A stretch of DNA of 64,000 nucleotides from Streptomyces sp. NRRL WC-3742 (GCF_000720635.1 NZ_JOCF01000002.1:124001-188000); one strand, 5' to 3'; positions 46,793 through 55,552 are shown, numbered from the stretch's first letter. Numbers and translations are program-made. The notes: a model not told the origin generated them from the letters alone.

Positions 46793-47422
46793 TCAGAGCG
46801 GGCCGCCCGCGAGCAGGTCGTCGACCCGTGCTTCCCCATCACGGTACCTGCGGGTGATCTCGGCGTTGCAACCGTCCGCCGTGCGCAGCAGCAGCTGGCG
46901 ACGGCCGGACACCTCGCGCTCGTGCGTCCGCAGCCGCTCCAGCGCGGCCAGCAGGTCCTCGGCCGGGTGCGCGGCGAGGTCGGCGAGCTGGACGTCGCCC
47001 ATCAGCTCGTCCGCCTCCAGCCGGGCGTCCAGGGTGCGCGGCGGGCCGAGGGTGACGTGCCGGGCCGAGCGGCGCACGGTGGAGGGGGCGTCGGTGAGGA
47101 TCGCCGGCAGCCGGTCCAGCAGTTCCCCGCCCGCCTGGCCGCCGCCCGCCTCCCGGCCCGCCGCCTCCGTCCTCGGGGCCGGGCCCGCGCCGGGGAGGCC
47201 GCCGGAGAGGCCGCCGGGGTCGCGGCGGTCGAGTTCGGCGTGCAGGATGTCCATCCGGCCGTGCAGCAGGCGCCGCAGGTACGACAGGTCGGCCTCCTGC
47301 TCCAGGGTCTCGCGGCGCAGGACGCGCAGCTCGTCCAGGCGCAGGCGCTCCAGGCCGGGATCGCGCTCCCCACCCCCGCCGCCCGTCGACCGCTCCCGCG
47401 CCGCGCTGCTCGCGTCCATCAT
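46793..47422 (-). CDS. rsiG: RsiG, c-di-GMP-dependent anti-sigma factor for sigma-WhiG
   Basis: A 209-residue helical protein. It has an N-terminal coiled-coil helix, a Gly/Ala-rich linker (about 67-100), and a C-terminal helix. Two E-x3-S-x2-R-x3-[x]-x3-D motifs are present at 43-58 and 168-183, matching the paired c-di-GMP-binding motifs of RsiG except at the fourth position (His54 and Leu179, where I recall Gln). Known RsiG binds a c-di-GMP dimer and then holds sigma-WhiG inactive, blocking sporulation. The start is ATG at 47422 or 47419. Confidence 0.85.
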   Translation of the reverse strand: MMDASSAARERSTGGGGGERDPGLERLRLDELRVLRRETLEQEADLSYLRRLLHGRMDILHAELDRRDPGGLSGGLPGAGPAPRTEAAGREAGGGQAGGELLDRLPAILTDAPSTVRRSARHVTLGPPRTLDARLEADELMGDVQLADLAAHPAEDLLAALERLRTHEREVSGRRQLLLRTADGCNAEITRRYRDGEARVDDLLAGGPL

Positions 47423-47743
47423 CCAGCCACCTGCCGTCGTCCGATCCCGCCCGCTCACGGCACCCCGTCCCTGCCGCCGGTCCGGCCCGCCCCCGTCGGG
47501 CTCGCGTCCCGTTCGTATGGTCCACCAGCGTGCCACCCCACCCGGCGCGCGCGCACCGCCCGTGCACCCGAACGGCCCCCTGGCGAACGGGGGTGGCTGA
47601 TATGACAGAGCCTTTCCCCAGGAAGAGCGGCGCCCGCCACCGCGCAGGCGCTCAGAACACGGCGTGCGCCACCCCTTCGCGCGCCCCCACTCTGCGCCCC
47701 AGGGCCCTCCGAACGGGTTACGGACTCCGGCACAATGGCGGGC
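47423..47743. other. Divergent region between rsiG and dtd
   Basis: About 320 bases holding both promoters. A short ATG frame at 47601 runs over the start of dtd and is not convincing. I see no strong hairpin or RNA gene. Confidence 0.5.
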
Positions 47744-48184
47744 ATGCGAGCAGTGGTGCAGCGAGTGACCGAGGCCAGGGTGACCGTGGCCGGAGAGACC
47801 GTCGGCGCGATCGAGGGGCCCGGGCTCTGCGTCCTGGTCGGCGTCACCCACGAGGACACCCCGGCCAAGGCGGCCCAACTGGCCCGCAAGCTCTGGACGC
47901 TGCGGCTGCTGCCGGCCGACAAGGACGGGGTGGAGCAGAGCTGTTCCGACATCGGGGCGCCGCTGCTGGTGATCAGTCAGTTCACCCTCTACGGCGACGC
48001 CCGCAAGGGCCGCCGGCCCACCTGGAACGCCGCCGCCCCCGGCCCGGTCGCCGAGCCGCTGGTGGACGAGGTGGTGGCGCAGCTGCGCGCGCTGGGGGCC
48101 AAGGTGGAGACGGGCCGGTTCGGCGCCGACATGCAGGTGGCGCTGGTGAACGACGGCCCGTTCACCGTCCTCGTCGAGGTCTGA
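47744..48184 (+). CDS. dtd: D-aminoacyl-tRNA deacylase
   Basis: A 146-residue [33 protein letters not shown] and the C-terminal [10 protein letters not shown] (usual NxGP[VF]T signature). It removes D-amino acids, and glycine, from mischarged tRNA. The second ATG (47744) gives the canonical MRAVVQRV start. Confidence 0.96.
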   Translation: MRAVVQRVTEARVTVAGETVGAIEGPGLCVLVGVTHEDTPAKAAQLARKLWTLRLLPADKDGVEQSCSDIGAPLLVISQFTLYGDARKGRRPTWNAAAPGPVAEPLVDEVVAQLRALGAKVETGRFGADMQVALVNDGPFTVLVEV

Positions 48185-48193
48185 TCCCGCCGG

Positions 48194-49165
48194 CTACTGC
48201 GGGACGATCACGTCCTGGGTGCCCGGTACCGTCCCGGCCAGCAGCACCGCGTCCGCCGGGACGTTGCGCTTGACGATCGCCAGCGCGATCGGCCCCAGCT
48301 CGTGGTGGCGGGCCGAGGAGGTGACGAAGCCGAGCGACCGCCCGTCCGGGTCCGAGGCGAGCCGCACCTCGGTGCCGTGCGGGGGCAGCGTCTCCTCGGT
48401 GCCGTCCAGGTGCAGGAAGACCAGCCGGCGCGGCGGGCGGCCCAGGTTGTGCACCCGGGCGACGGTCTCCTGGCCGCGGTAGCAGCCCTTCTGCAGGTGG
48501 ACGGCGGTGCGCAGCCAGTCCACCTCGTGCGGGATGGTGCGGTGGTCGGTCTCGAAGCCGAGCCGGGGCCGGTGGTCCTCGATGCGCAGCGCCTCGTACG
48601 CCCAGATCCCGGCGGCCGGGCCGTACCCGGCGGTGAGCTTCTCCAGGTCGGCGCGCGGCACGAACAGGTCGCGCCCGTACGGGAGTTCGCGGACGGCGGC
48701 GGCGCCCTCGGCGGAGCCCTCGGAGCCGGCGGGCAGGTGGACCACGGCGTAGTCCGCGGTCGCGTCGGCGACCTCCACCCGGTAGAAGAACTTCATGCTC
48801 TCCAGGTACGCCACCAGCGCGCCCTGGGTGCCGGGCTCGACGTGCGCCCAGGTGGTGGTGCCGTCGTCGACCAGGTAGAGCGCGTGCTCCACGTGCCCGT
48901 TCGGGGAGAGCACCAGCGCCTCCACGGCCTGCTGCGCCGGCAGTTCGCTGACGTGCTGGGTGACCAGCAGGTGCAGCCAGGCCAGCCGGTCGGCGCCGGT
49001 GACGGTGAGGACGCCGCGGTGCGAGAGGTCGACGAAGCCGGTGCCGCGCGCGAGGTTGCGTTGTTCGCGGAAGATGTCGCCGTAGTGGGCGGCGACGCCC
49101 TCGTCGGCCCCCTCGGCGGGGACGGCTCCGGGCAGGGAAAGCAGCGGGCTCTTCACACCGGTCAT
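48194..49165 (-). CDS. ygfZ: YgfZ/GcvT-like folate-binding protein (Fe-S cluster maintenance)
   Basis: A 323-residue GcvT-fold protein with the YgfZ signature KGCYRGQETVARV, containing the conserved Cys, and N-terminal DLSHRGVLTVTGADRLAWLH. It supports Fe-S enzyme assembly in a folate-dependent way. It lies just downstream of nur on the same strand, with a 10-base gap. Confidence 0.9.
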   Translation of the reverse strand: MTGVKSPLLSLPGAVPAEGADEGVAAHYGDIFREQRNLARGTGFVDLSHRGVLTVTGADRLAWLHLLVTQHVSELPAQQAVEALVLSPNGHVEHALYLVDDGTTTWAHVEPGTQGALVAYLESMKFFYRVEVADATADYAVVHLPAGSEGSAEGAAAVRELPYGRDLFVPRADLEKLTAGYGPAAGIWAYEALRIEDHRPRLGFETDHRTIPHEVDWLRTAVHLQKGCYRGQETVARVHNLGRPPRRLVFLHLDGTEETLPPHGTEVRLASDPDGRSLGFVTSSARHHELGPIALAIVKRNVPADAVLLAGTVPGTQDVIVPQ

Positions 49166-49175
49166 ACCGGCCAGC

Positions 49176-49640
49176 TTACGTCCGGGGGTCGGAGAGCTTG
49201 GCGGTGCAGTCGGCGCAGCGGCCGAAGATCGCGAAGTGCTTGAGGTCCGTGTCGAAGCCGTGCCGCTCGCGCAGGCTGTCGATCAGCGGCTGGGCGATCT
49301 CGGTGCCGGTCTCGGTGACCTGGTCGCAGTCCCGGCAGACCAGGTGCAGGTGGTGGTGGCGCCCGGCCAGGTGGTAGGTCGGGGCGCCGTGGCCGAGGTG
49401 GGCGTGCGAGACGAGGCCCAGCTCCTCCAGCAGCTCCAGCGTGCGGTAGACGGTGGAGATGTTGACGCCGCTGGCGGTGCGCCGCACGTGGCAGAGGATG
49501 TCGTCGGGGGTGGCGTGGTCGAGCACGTCGACGGCCTCCAGGACGAGCTGGCGCTGCGGGGTGAGCCGGTACCCGCGCTCGCGCAGGTCGGCCTTCCAGT
49601 CGCCGGAGAGCTGCCAGTCGGTGGTGCCGGTGTCCGCCAC
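49176..49640 (-). CDS. nur: Nur, nickel-responsive Fur-family repressor
   Basis: A 154-residue Fur protein almost identical along its core to Streptomyces Nur: RGYRLTPQRQLVLEAVD, HATPDDILCHVRRTASGVNISTVYRTLELL, and HLGHGAPTYHLAGRHHHLHLVCRDC, then KHFAIFGRCADC. The His residues in HGAPTYH and HHHLH and the later KHF supply the two metal sites. With nickel it represses nickel uptake and the iron SOD, allowing Ni-SOD. It starts with GTG. Confidence 0.92.
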   Translation of the reverse strand: MADTGTTDWQLSGDWKADLRERGYRLTPQRQLVLEAVDVLDHATPDDILCHVRRTASGVNISTVYRTLELLEELGLVSHAHLGHGAPTYHLAGRHHHLHLVCRDCDQVTETGTEIAQPLIDSLRERHGFDTDLKHFAIFGRCADCTAKLSDPRT

Positions 49641-49680
49641 TGTCTGTCCCTGCCAAGGTCGGGGGGGTCCTGATGCCAGT

Positions 49681-49709
49681 GTAGGGACCGGCCCGGGGCC
49701 GGTCCCTAC
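49681..49709. terminator. Palindromic hairpin downstream of the nitrobindin gene
   Basis: GTAGGGACCGGCCC pairs with GGGCCGGTCCCTAC, starting 21 bases past the stop of the leftward nitrobindin-like gene. Confidence 0.8.
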
Positions 49710-49729
49710 CTCGTGCCTTGCGGAGAGCC

Positions 49730-50332
49730 TTACTTGAAGAAGGCGATCCCGTCGTCCGGCAGGTCGTTGATGTCCTTGATCAACTGGGCCGGGCTGAGCA
49801 CCTTCTTCAGCTGCGCGGACATGTACGGCCGCAGGGGCACCTGGGGCGCGGCCTTCTCGCCGACCCAGAGCAGCTCGTTGTTGACGAAGCCGTACAGGCG
49901 CTTGCCGCCCGAGTACTCCGGGGAGCCCTCGATCCGGGCCACCGCGTCCGTGGAGACGTCGATCTGCGGCTTGCCGTCGGCCAGCTCGCCGTACCAGATC
50001 TCCACGGTGCCGTCGTCGCGGACGGAGGAGATCTCGATCCCGCGGGCACCGCTGGTGCCGTGCTGGTTGCTGGTGATGCGCCAGAACGCGTGCTCGTTCT
50101 CCAGCGGGCGGACCTTCTCGCCCTCCTCGTCCAGGACCCAGGTGCGGGACCGGAACTCCAGGAAGGGGCGGCCGTCGTGCCGGATCACGATCTCCTGGCC
50201 GAAGTTGCACTTCTCCGTGCCCGGGCCCACCTCATTGGGCAGAGGGGCGTAGACGCCCGCGCCCTCCCACGTGCCGAGGAGGAAGGCGAGCGGGACGACG
50301 TCCTGGTGGAGGTCAGAGGGGATCTCGATCAT
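49730..50332 (-). CDS. Nitrobindin-like heme-binding beta-barrel (FABP family)
   Basis: A 200-residue protein with the nitrobindin signature LLGTWEGAGVY near the N-terminus and a ten-strand barrel pattern thereafter. Known bacterial nitrobindins bind ferric heme and isomerise peroxynitrite to nitrate. I cannot place the proximal heme His with certainty. It is just upstream of nur on the same strand, but a terminator separates them. Confidence 0.85.
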   Translation of the reverse strand: MIEIPSDLHQDVVPLAFLLGTWEGAGVYAPLPNEVGPGTEKCNFGQEIVIRHDGRPFLEFRSRTWVLDEEGEKVRPLENEHAFWRITSNQHGTSGARGIEISSVRDDGTVEIWYGELADGKPQIDVSTDAVARIEGSPEYSGGKRLYGFVNNELLWVGEKAAPQVPLRPYMSAQLKKVLSPAQLIKDINDLPDDGIAFFK

Positions 50333-50382
50333 GTTCCTGGTCGCTGTCGTCGGTGTGCGGATGCCTCAACCGTACGGCAGGC

Positions 50383-50490
50383 TCAGCGCTGGCCCTGGTA
50401 CAGCTTCATCACCGAGAAGATGGCGAACCAGGTGATCAGCACAGCCATGAGGGCCAGCAGACCGTCGAAGAAGTATTCCAGAGCGGACAC
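50383..50490 (-). CDS. 35-residue single-helix membrane protein
   Basis: GTG start with GGGAGC five bases before. The product reads MSALEYFFDGLLALMAVLIT, followed by WFAIFSVMKLYQGQR. One hydrophobic helix carries a short basic C-terminus. Its reading frame, ribosome site and position behind the nitrobindin gene support a real gene despite its size. The function is unknown. Confidence 0.7.
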   Translation of the reverse strand: MSALEYFFDGLLALMAVLITWFAIFSVMKLYQGQR

Positions 50491-50689
50491 GGGGAGCTCC
50501 CAGGCGACGACAGTGTGGTGGATCGTTCGCCGCTCACTCTATCCGCCGGGCATTCCCCGGTCGTGGTGAGCCCCACCACCTGGGGCGGGTCTTTCGGCTC
50601 ACGCCGGGAGGACATCCGCCGCCCAAGGTTTGCCCAAGGGATTCGGGGATGACGGCGGGCCGGGGCCGCCGGAGCTCTAAGGTGTCGCC

Positions 50690-51052
50690 ATGTCGAAGAA
50701 ACTGGTCATCAAGGTCACCGCCGGGGCGGACGCGCCGGAGCGGTGCTCGCAGGCGTTCACGGTGGCGGCGGTGGCCGTCGCCAGCGGGATCGACGTCTCG
50801 CTCTGGCTGACCGGGGAGTCCTCCTGGTTCGCCCTGCCGGGGAGGGCGGCGGAGTTCGAGCTGCCGCACGCGGCGCCGCTGCCGGACCTCCTGGAGGCGA
50901 TCCTGGCGGCCGGTTCGGTGACGCTGTGCACCCAGTGCGCGACCCGGCGCGGGATCGAGCAGAAGGACACCGTCGAGGGCGTCCGGATCGCGGGCGCGCA
51001 GGTCTTCGTCAGCGAGATCATGTCGGACGGCGTGCAGGCGCTCGTCTACTGA
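50690..51052 (+). CDS. DsrE/DsrF-like sulfur-relay family protein
   Basis: A 120-residue DsrE-fold protein: KLVIKVTAGADAPERCSQAF, GIDVSLWLTGESSW, and a Cys pair in LCTQCATRRGI, a position used as the sulfur-accepting Cys in this family. It may carry sulfane sulfur. Its 3' end overlaps the convergent DUF3099 gene by seven bases. Confidence 0.85.
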   Translation: MSKKLVIKVTAGADAPERCSQAFTVAAVAVASGIDVSLWLTGESSWFALPGRAAEFELPHAAPLPDLLEAILAAGSVTLCTQCATRRGIEQKDTVEGVRIAGAQVFVSEIMSDGVQALVY

Positions 51053-51324
51053 CGAGGACGGTCGGGGCGGTCGGGGCGGTCACGGTCGTGGCCGGGCTCG
51101 TCCCACTTGGGGTCGTCCCAGCGCGGGTCGTTCCACCAGTCGTCGTCCGGGTCCCTCTTGTTGGCGAACACCGAGGCGGCCGGCGGGATGACCATCGCCA
51201 CCAGGCACAGGCCGATCGCCGCACCCACCGAGAAGAACCGCACCACGCCCCAGGCCAGCACGAACAGGCCGAGGCAGACGCCCATCAGGACGTAGTACCA
51301 ACGCCGCCGCCGTCTCGCCTGCAC
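51046..51324 (-). CDS. DUF3099-like small membrane protein
   Basis: A 92-residue protein with an Arg-rich start (QARRRRRWYYVLMG), two transmembrane helices and a charged Asp/Arg/Pro-rich cytoplasmic tail (RDRPDRPDRPRQ). It starts with GTG. The family has no known function. Confidence 0.7.
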   Translation of the reverse strand: MQARRRRRWYYVLMGVCLGLFVLAWGVVRFFSVGAAIGLCLVAMVIPPAASVFANKRDPDDDWWNDPRWDDPKWDEPGHDRDRPDRPDRPRQ

Positions 51325-51340
51325 GCTTCCACGGTACGGC

Positions 51341-51369
51341 GGAGGGCCCCTGCTCGGCAGGGGCCCTCC
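51341..51369 (-). terminator. Hairpin terminator of the sulfurtransferase-DUF1416 operon
   Basis: GGAGGGCCCCTG pairs perfectly with CAGGGGCCCTCC around a 5-base loop, 40 bases after the DUF1416 stop. Confidence 0.8.
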
Positions 51370-51409
51370 GTCCGTTCCTGAAGCCGATCAAAGGCTGATC
51401 AGGGGCTGA

Positions 51410-51700
51410 TCAGACCGCGATCGCGACCTCGACGGCGGTGCCCTGGGAGGCCACCACCTGACGGTCCACGGTCTGGCCCGGCACCAGCGCGCGCAGGGTC
51501 CACTTGCCCGGGCGGGCGAAGAAGCGGAACTGCCCGGTCGCCGAGGTGGGCACCTCGGCCGTGAACTCGTTGTTCTCGTCCAGCAGCCGGACGTAGCCGT
51601 TGACCGGCTCACCGTCGCGGGTCACCGAACCCTGGATGATCGTCTCGTTCGCCACGTCTACTCCTGCCAGGTCCGGGCCGCCGGCCTTCGCACCGCACAT
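51410..51700 (-). CDS. DUF1416 family protein, sulfurtransferase partner
   Basis: A 96-residue beta-rich protein starting MCGAKAGGPD, with IIQGSVTRDGEPVNGYVRLL and a C-terminal GTAVEVAIAV strand. It resembles a transthyretin/carboxypeptidase regulatory-like fold. In actinomycetes it is always found directly after the thiosulfate sulfurtransferase gene, as here (39-base gap). A role in sulfur handling is inferred from context; Cys2 is a candidate sulfur acceptor. Confidence 0.85.
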   Translation of the reverse strand: MCGAKAGGPDLAGVDVANETIIQGSVTRDGEPVNGYVRLLDENNEFTAEVPTSATGQFRFFARPGKWTLRALVPGQTVDRQVVASQGTAVEVAIAV

Positions 51701-51739
51701 GTCTTCGTTTCCCTTCTGACTTACCGCGCGAGCCGGGGC

Positions 51740-52576
51740 TCAGTTGCTGCCGAGCTCGATCGGCACGCCGACGAGGCTGCCGTACTCGGTCCACGAGCCG
51801 TCGTAGTTCTTGACGTTCTCCTGGCCGAGCAGCTCGTGCAGCACGAACCAGGTGAGCGCGGAGCGCTCGCCGATGCGGCAGTAGGCGATGGTGTCCTTCG
51901 CCAGGTCGACGCCCTCGGCCTCGTACAGGGCCTTGAGCTCGTCGTCGCTCTTGAAGGTGCCGTCGTCGTTGGCGTTCTTGGCCCACGGGATGTTGCGGGC
52001 GCTCGGCACGTGGCCGGGGCGCTGCGACTGCTCCTGCGGGAGGTGGGCCGGGGCGAGCAGCTTGCCGGAGAACTCGTCGGGCGAGCGGACGTCGACCAGG
52101 TTGAGGTAGCCGATCGCGGCGATCACGTCGTCGCGGAAGGCGCGGATGGAGGAGTCCACGGCCTGGGCCTTGTACTCGGTGGCCGGACGGGCCGGGACCT
52201 CGACGACCAGGTCGCGGGAGTCCAGCTCCCACTTCTTGCGGCCGCCGTCCAGCAGGCGGACGTCGCCGTGGCCGTACAGCTTGAAGTACCAGTAGGCGTA
52301 CGAGGCGAACCAGTTGTTGTTGCCGCCGTACAGGACGACGGTGTCGTCGTTGGCGATGCCCTTGGCGCTGAGCAGCGCCTCGAAGCCGGCCTGGTCGATG
52401 AAGTCGCGGCGCACCGGGTCCTGGAGGTCCTGCTTCCAGTCGATCCGGACGGCGTTGCGGATGTGGTTCTTCTCGTAGGCGGAGGTGTCCTCGTCGACCT
52501 CGACGATGACGACCTTCGGGTCGTCCAGGTGGGCCTGGACCCAGTCGGCGTCGACCAGGACGTCGCTGCGGCTCAT
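51740..52576 (-). CDS. Thiosulfate sulfurtransferase (rhodanese, CysA/SseA type)
   Basis: A 278-residue tandem rhodanese. The catalytic Cys is in AYCRIGERSALTWF (CRxGER loop) of the second domain; the first domain is inactive. A persulfide forms on this Cys and is passed to acceptors. MSRSDVLVDADWV at 52576 is the usual start; an in-frame ATG five codons upstream is less typical. A cysteine-rich leader peptide is encoded 234 bases upstream. Confidence 0.93.
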   Translation of the reverse strand: MSRSDVLVDADWVQAHLDDPKVVIVEVDEDTSAYEKNHIRNAVRIDWKQDLQDPVRRDFIDQAGFEALLSAKGIANDDTVVLYGGNNNWFASYAYWYFKLYGHGDVRLLDGGRKKWELDSRDLVVEVPARPATEYKAQAVDSSIRAFRDDVIAAIGYLNLVDVRSPDEFSGKLLAPAHLPQEQSQRPGHVPSARNIPWAKNANDDGTFKSDDELKALYEAEGVDLAKDTIAYCRIGERSALTWFVLHELLGQENVKNYDGSWTEYGSLVGVPIELGSN

Positions 52577-52809
52577 GGTGGTGTTCTCCATCCGAGGGCG
52601 GTGTGGCGGAAGGTGCTGCTCAGGGTGCTGCAGGGCTGCCGGGTGGACACCTGTTCCGAAAGCCCGTCCGAATGTCGAGACGGACGGGGGGATGCGGTAC
52701 GACCGGGCGGGAGACTGCGGAGTACGGCGGCAACCTGCGGCCGGAGCGGCCGGCGGAGGTCACCGGGAGGATCGGCGGCGGGCTGCAACTGCCCTGCCAG
52801 GATGCCGAT
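52577..52809 (-). other. Long leader between the cysteine leader peptide and the sulfurtransferase
   Basis: About 233 bases with no gene. The interval probably lies in the sulfurtransferase mRNA and is where an attenuator would act. I cannot assign alternative hairpins with confidence by eye. Confidence 0.45.
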
Positions 52810-52890
52810 TCAGCGCATTCGACACAGACAGGCGGACACGCGGCACAGGTCGACCGCCCGCCGCTTCGTGAGATCCGCCTGTCGCTTCAT
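52810..52890 (-). CDS. 26-residue cysteine-rich leader peptide
   Basis: ATG starts a peptide reading MKRQADLTKRRAVDLC, then RVSACLCRMR and stop. Three Cys codons fall in eight residues near the end, among Arg codons. It matches the short 'putative leader peptide' annotated ahead of sulfur-metabolism genes in streptomycetes. A ribosome slowed at the Cys codons when cysteine is short could raise expression of the downstream sulfurtransferase-DUF1416 operon. Confidence 0.8.
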   Translation of the reverse strand: MKRQADLTKRRAVDLCRVSACLCRMR

Positions 52891-53040
52891 GTCGACGATG
52901 CTAGGGACACTCGAGGGCCGCTGTCATCAGCGTATCGAATGGCGAGACCAGGAAGCTCACATTCCGGGATTTGCCTCCCCCGCACCCACGGCGGGCCCGG
53001 GCCGCGGCGGCGCGGCGGCGCAGAACGGGCGGAAACGACA

Positions 53041-53082
53041 CCGCTCCGCGGGTCGCGCTGGACAGCGCGTCTCGCGGAGCGG
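53041..53082 (-). terminator. Hairpin terminator of the DUF2993 gene
   Basis: CCGCTCCGCG pairs with CGCGGAGCGG, with an inner GCGCTG/CAGCGC stem, 23 bases after the stop. Confidence 0.8.
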
Positions 53083-53104
53083 AACGAAGGTTCGGACGGG
53101 CCCG

Positions 53105-53824
53105 TCAGCCGTGGAGCTGGACGTCCTTGCCGTCGAAGGCCAGCCGGAGCCCCTCCTCGACCGGCACGGCGCCGTCCTTGTCGGCCAGCTTCAGCCCGGC
53201 CGGCAGCGAGTCCAGGGTGAGGCTCACCGGCTCCACCTGCTGACCGGACACCCCGGCGAGCGCACCGGCGAGGCCGCTCAGCTGGAAGCCGTCCACCGTG
53301 ATCGTGTTGCCCTTGGTGCGCACCGTGCCCTCGCCGACCGGCAGCGGCCCCAGCGACGCCTTCACCTTGCCGGGCCCGCCGTAGGAGAGGCTCACCCGGG
53401 AGGAGCTGCCGACCGGGAGCTTGCCGTGCACCAACTGGCTCGCCGGGGGCAGCAGTTGGGCGAGGTCCGCGTAGGTGATCACCCCGCTGCCGCTACCGCT
53501 GTCCACGGTGACGCTGCTCAGCCCGTCCTTCACCCTGACCCCGGACAGCTTCGCCTCGAAGGCGTGCATCGCCACCTTCTGGCCGCCCTCGCCGACGGCC
53601 ACGTTGTCCGAGGTGACCCTGACGTCGTCCAGGTCCATCGACAGCGCCTGGGTGAGGAACGGGAAGCCCTCGATCGACACGTCCGGCTTCTGGTTCATCC
53701 AGCCGCTCTTCACGATCCGGTCGGCGGCCTCGTCCTCGGCCACGCCGACCGCGATCCGGTCGGCCCCCACCAGCAGGCCGCAGAGCACCGCCAGGCCGAT
53801 CGTGGCCTTCAGCCATCCGCGCAT
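53105..53824 (-). CDS. LmeA-like (DUF2993) exported lipid-binding protein
   Basis: A 239-residue protein. An N-terminal signal/anchor helix (ATIGLAVLCGLLVGADRIAV) is followed by the DUF2993 pattern: SIEGFPFLTQALSMDLDDVRVTS and repeated beta-strands ending in LRLAFDGKDVQLHG. The mycobacterial relative LmeA binds phospholipids and supports lipoglycan maturation. ATG has GGGGGAG four to five bases before it. Confidence 0.82.
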   Translation of the reverse strand: MRGWLKATIGLAVLCGLLVGADRIAVGVAEDEAADRIVKSGWMNQKPDVSIEGFPFLTQALSMDLDDVRVTSDNVAVGEGGQKVAMHAFEAKLSGVRVKDGLSSVTVDSGSGSGVITYADLAQLLPPASQLVHGKLPVGSSSRVSLSYGGPGKVKASLGPLPVGEGTVRTKGNTITVDGFQLSGLAGALAGVSGQQVEPVSLTLDSLPAGLKLADKDGAVPVEEGLRLAFDGKDVQLHG

Positions 53825-53969
53825 CGCGCTCCCCCGTCGTCGCCGGTCGCCGTCGTCGTTCGCCGTCACCGGTGGCCGCTCCTGCGACCACTCCCGCCCC
53901 GACCGTACGACGAACCGCCCCGGAGCTTGGTTCCGAGGCGGTTCGAGGTGTGCCGTGCGTCGCCCGCCG

Positions 53970-55250
53970 TCAGGCCAGGAGATCGGTGGCGATCCAGATC
54001 AGCGGCGCGGCCACCGCCAGCGGCAGCGCCACGCCCGCCGTCATGTGCACGAAGCGGGACGGGAAGTCGTACGCCGCGACCCGGCGCCCGACCAGCGCGC
54101 CCACCGCGGCGAGCGCACCCAGCGCGAGCGGCGCGCCCTCCACCAGGCCCAGCAGCACCGCCGCGGCCAGGCCCAGCAGCGGGCCCAACTGCTTCGGGCC
54201 GGGCAGCGGCGCCGCGGCCAGCACGGTCGCCACCGCGACCGCGCCCACCCCGGCGGACACCCAGTCGGCCAGCAGCAGCATGGTGCACAGCGCCGTCACC
54301 ACCGTCGCCGAGCCCAGCACCGTCAGCGCGTAGAACCGCTCCTTCGGGTCCGAGGGACGGAAGGTCTGCAGCACCATCACCAGCAGGAAGAACCCGCCGA
54401 GGGTGCCCACCACGGCCGCCGCCGAACCGTCCGACCCGGCCACCAGCACGGCCACGTCCGCCGTGAACCCGGCCAGCGCGGCCAGCGCGATGCCCTGCCG
54501 AGCCGGCCACATGCCGTTCAGCCGGAACCAGCCGGCCGCCGTCAGCACCTGGAGCAGCGCCACCACCAGGGCCAGCGGCACCTGCCCGAGCGCGGAGCCC
54601 GCGGCCAGCAGGCCGGCCACGGCGGCGGTGATCAGCGCGGGCTGCAGGCCCGGGTCGATGATCGGCGAACCGGTCCGGCCGCGAGGGCCGGCCGCGGGCT
54701 GCGGGGGCCGGGGGGCCTGCGGGGGGAACTGCTGCGACGGGACGCCCGGGTACGGCGGGCCGGCGGGGGCTTCCGGGCGCTTGAGCGTCATGGTCGGCGG
54801 GTCGAACCCGGGCGCCGGCTGCGGCACGGGCGCAGCGGCCTGGACCGGGGCCGGGCCGGGAGTGTGGGCCTGGGCCGGAGCCGCGTGCCGCCCCTGAGGC
54901 CGGGGCTGCGGCGGCTGCGGCTGGTACGGCGGCATCGCGCCGGGGACCACCGGCGGCAGCAGCGTCGTGGCCGCCGCGTCGTCGAGCGGCGGCACGGGCG
55001 GCAGCAGCGTGGTCGCGGCGGCGTCGTCCGTCGCCGGGACCGGCGGCAGCAGCGTCGTCGCGTCCTGGTCCGCCGGGTAGCCGTACGGCCCCGGCTGCGC
55101 CTGCTGGCCCTGTTCCGGGTACGGCTGGTAGCCGGGCGCCTGCGGGTGGACCTGCTGCGGCCACTCACCGAAGCCACCGTGCTGCGGCCCGCCCTGTTGG
55201 GGCCCGCCGTGCTGCGGCCCGCCCTGATGCGGGTTGTTCATGTCCGTCAC
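53970..55250 (-). CDS. Membrane protein with Pro/Gln-rich N-terminus carrying three ATTLLPPV repeats
   Basis: A 426-residue protein. Residues 1-200 are disordered and rich in Gly, Gln, Pro and His ([15 protein letters not shown]). Within them ATTLLPPV occurs three times with a 15-residue period (64-71, 79-86, 94-101). The C-terminal half has about six or seven transmembrane helices. There is no enzymatic motif. The gene starts five bases after the preceding MoaD-like gene, implying one transcript. The repeat is a candidate docking or phosphorylation motif, which is inference. Confidence 0.7.
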   Translation of the reverse strand: MTDMNNPHQGGPQHGGPQQGGPQHGGFGEWPQQVHPQAPGYQPYPEQGQQAQPGPYGYPADQDATTLLPPVPATDDAAATTLLPPVPPLDDAAATTLLPPVVPGAMPPYQPQPPQPRPQGRHAAPAQAHTPGPAPVQAAAPVPQPAPGFDPPTMTLKRPEAPAGPPYPGVPSQQFPPQAPRPPQPAAGPRGRTGSPIIDPGLQPALITAAVAGLLAAGSALGQVPLALVVALLQVLTAAGWFRLNGMWPARQGIALAALAGFTADVAVLVAGSDGSAAAVVGTLGGFFLLVMVLQTFRPSDPKERFYALTVLGSATVVTALCTMLLLADWVSAGVGAVAVATVLAAAPLPGPKQLGPLLGLAAAVLLGLVEGAPLALGALAAVGALVGRRVAAYDFPSRFVHMTAGVALPLAVAAPLIWIATDLLA

Positions 55251-55255
55251 GCCCC

Positions 55256-55552
55256 TCAGCCTCCCGCGAACGGCGGAAGGACCTCGACCGTCCCGCCCTC
55301 GGTCAGGGCGACCAGATTGTGGTCACGGCCGCCCACCTGCGCGCCGTCGACCAGGTACGAGCAGTGCCCGAGCAGGCGCAGCAACGCCGGCCGGTCCGCG
55401 TGCCGCTCCCGGACGCCCGCCAGCGCCTGCGCCAGCGTCGCCGCCTCGTACGGCTCCTCGGCGAGCCCGGCCCCGGACTTCGCCGCCGCCCAGTAGCGGA
55501 TCGTCCCGCGCACCCGGGCGCCGCCGTCGGCGGGCTCGGTGGTCGCGCCCAT
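55256..55552 (-). CDS. MoaD/ThiS-family sulfur-carrier protein
   Basis: A 98-residue ubiquitin-like protein ending PPFAGG, with the terminal Gly-Gly exposed and ready for adenylation. Conserved blocks are [17 protein letters not shown] and [17 protein letters not shown]. It is probably a molybdopterin synthase small subunit (MoaD); ThiS is less likely. It contrasts with the GGC-ending MetO in this window. Confidence 0.85.
   Translation of the reverse strand: MGATTEPADGGARVRGTIRYWAAAKSGAGLAEEPYEAATLAQALAGVRERHADRPALLRLLGHCSYLVDGAQVGGRDHNLVALTEGGTVEVLPPFAGG

Noticed and set aside
47601..47743. Short ATG frame upstream of dtd
   Set aside because: It runs into dtd in another frame, has no ribosome site and turns into Arg/Gly-rich shadow sequence.
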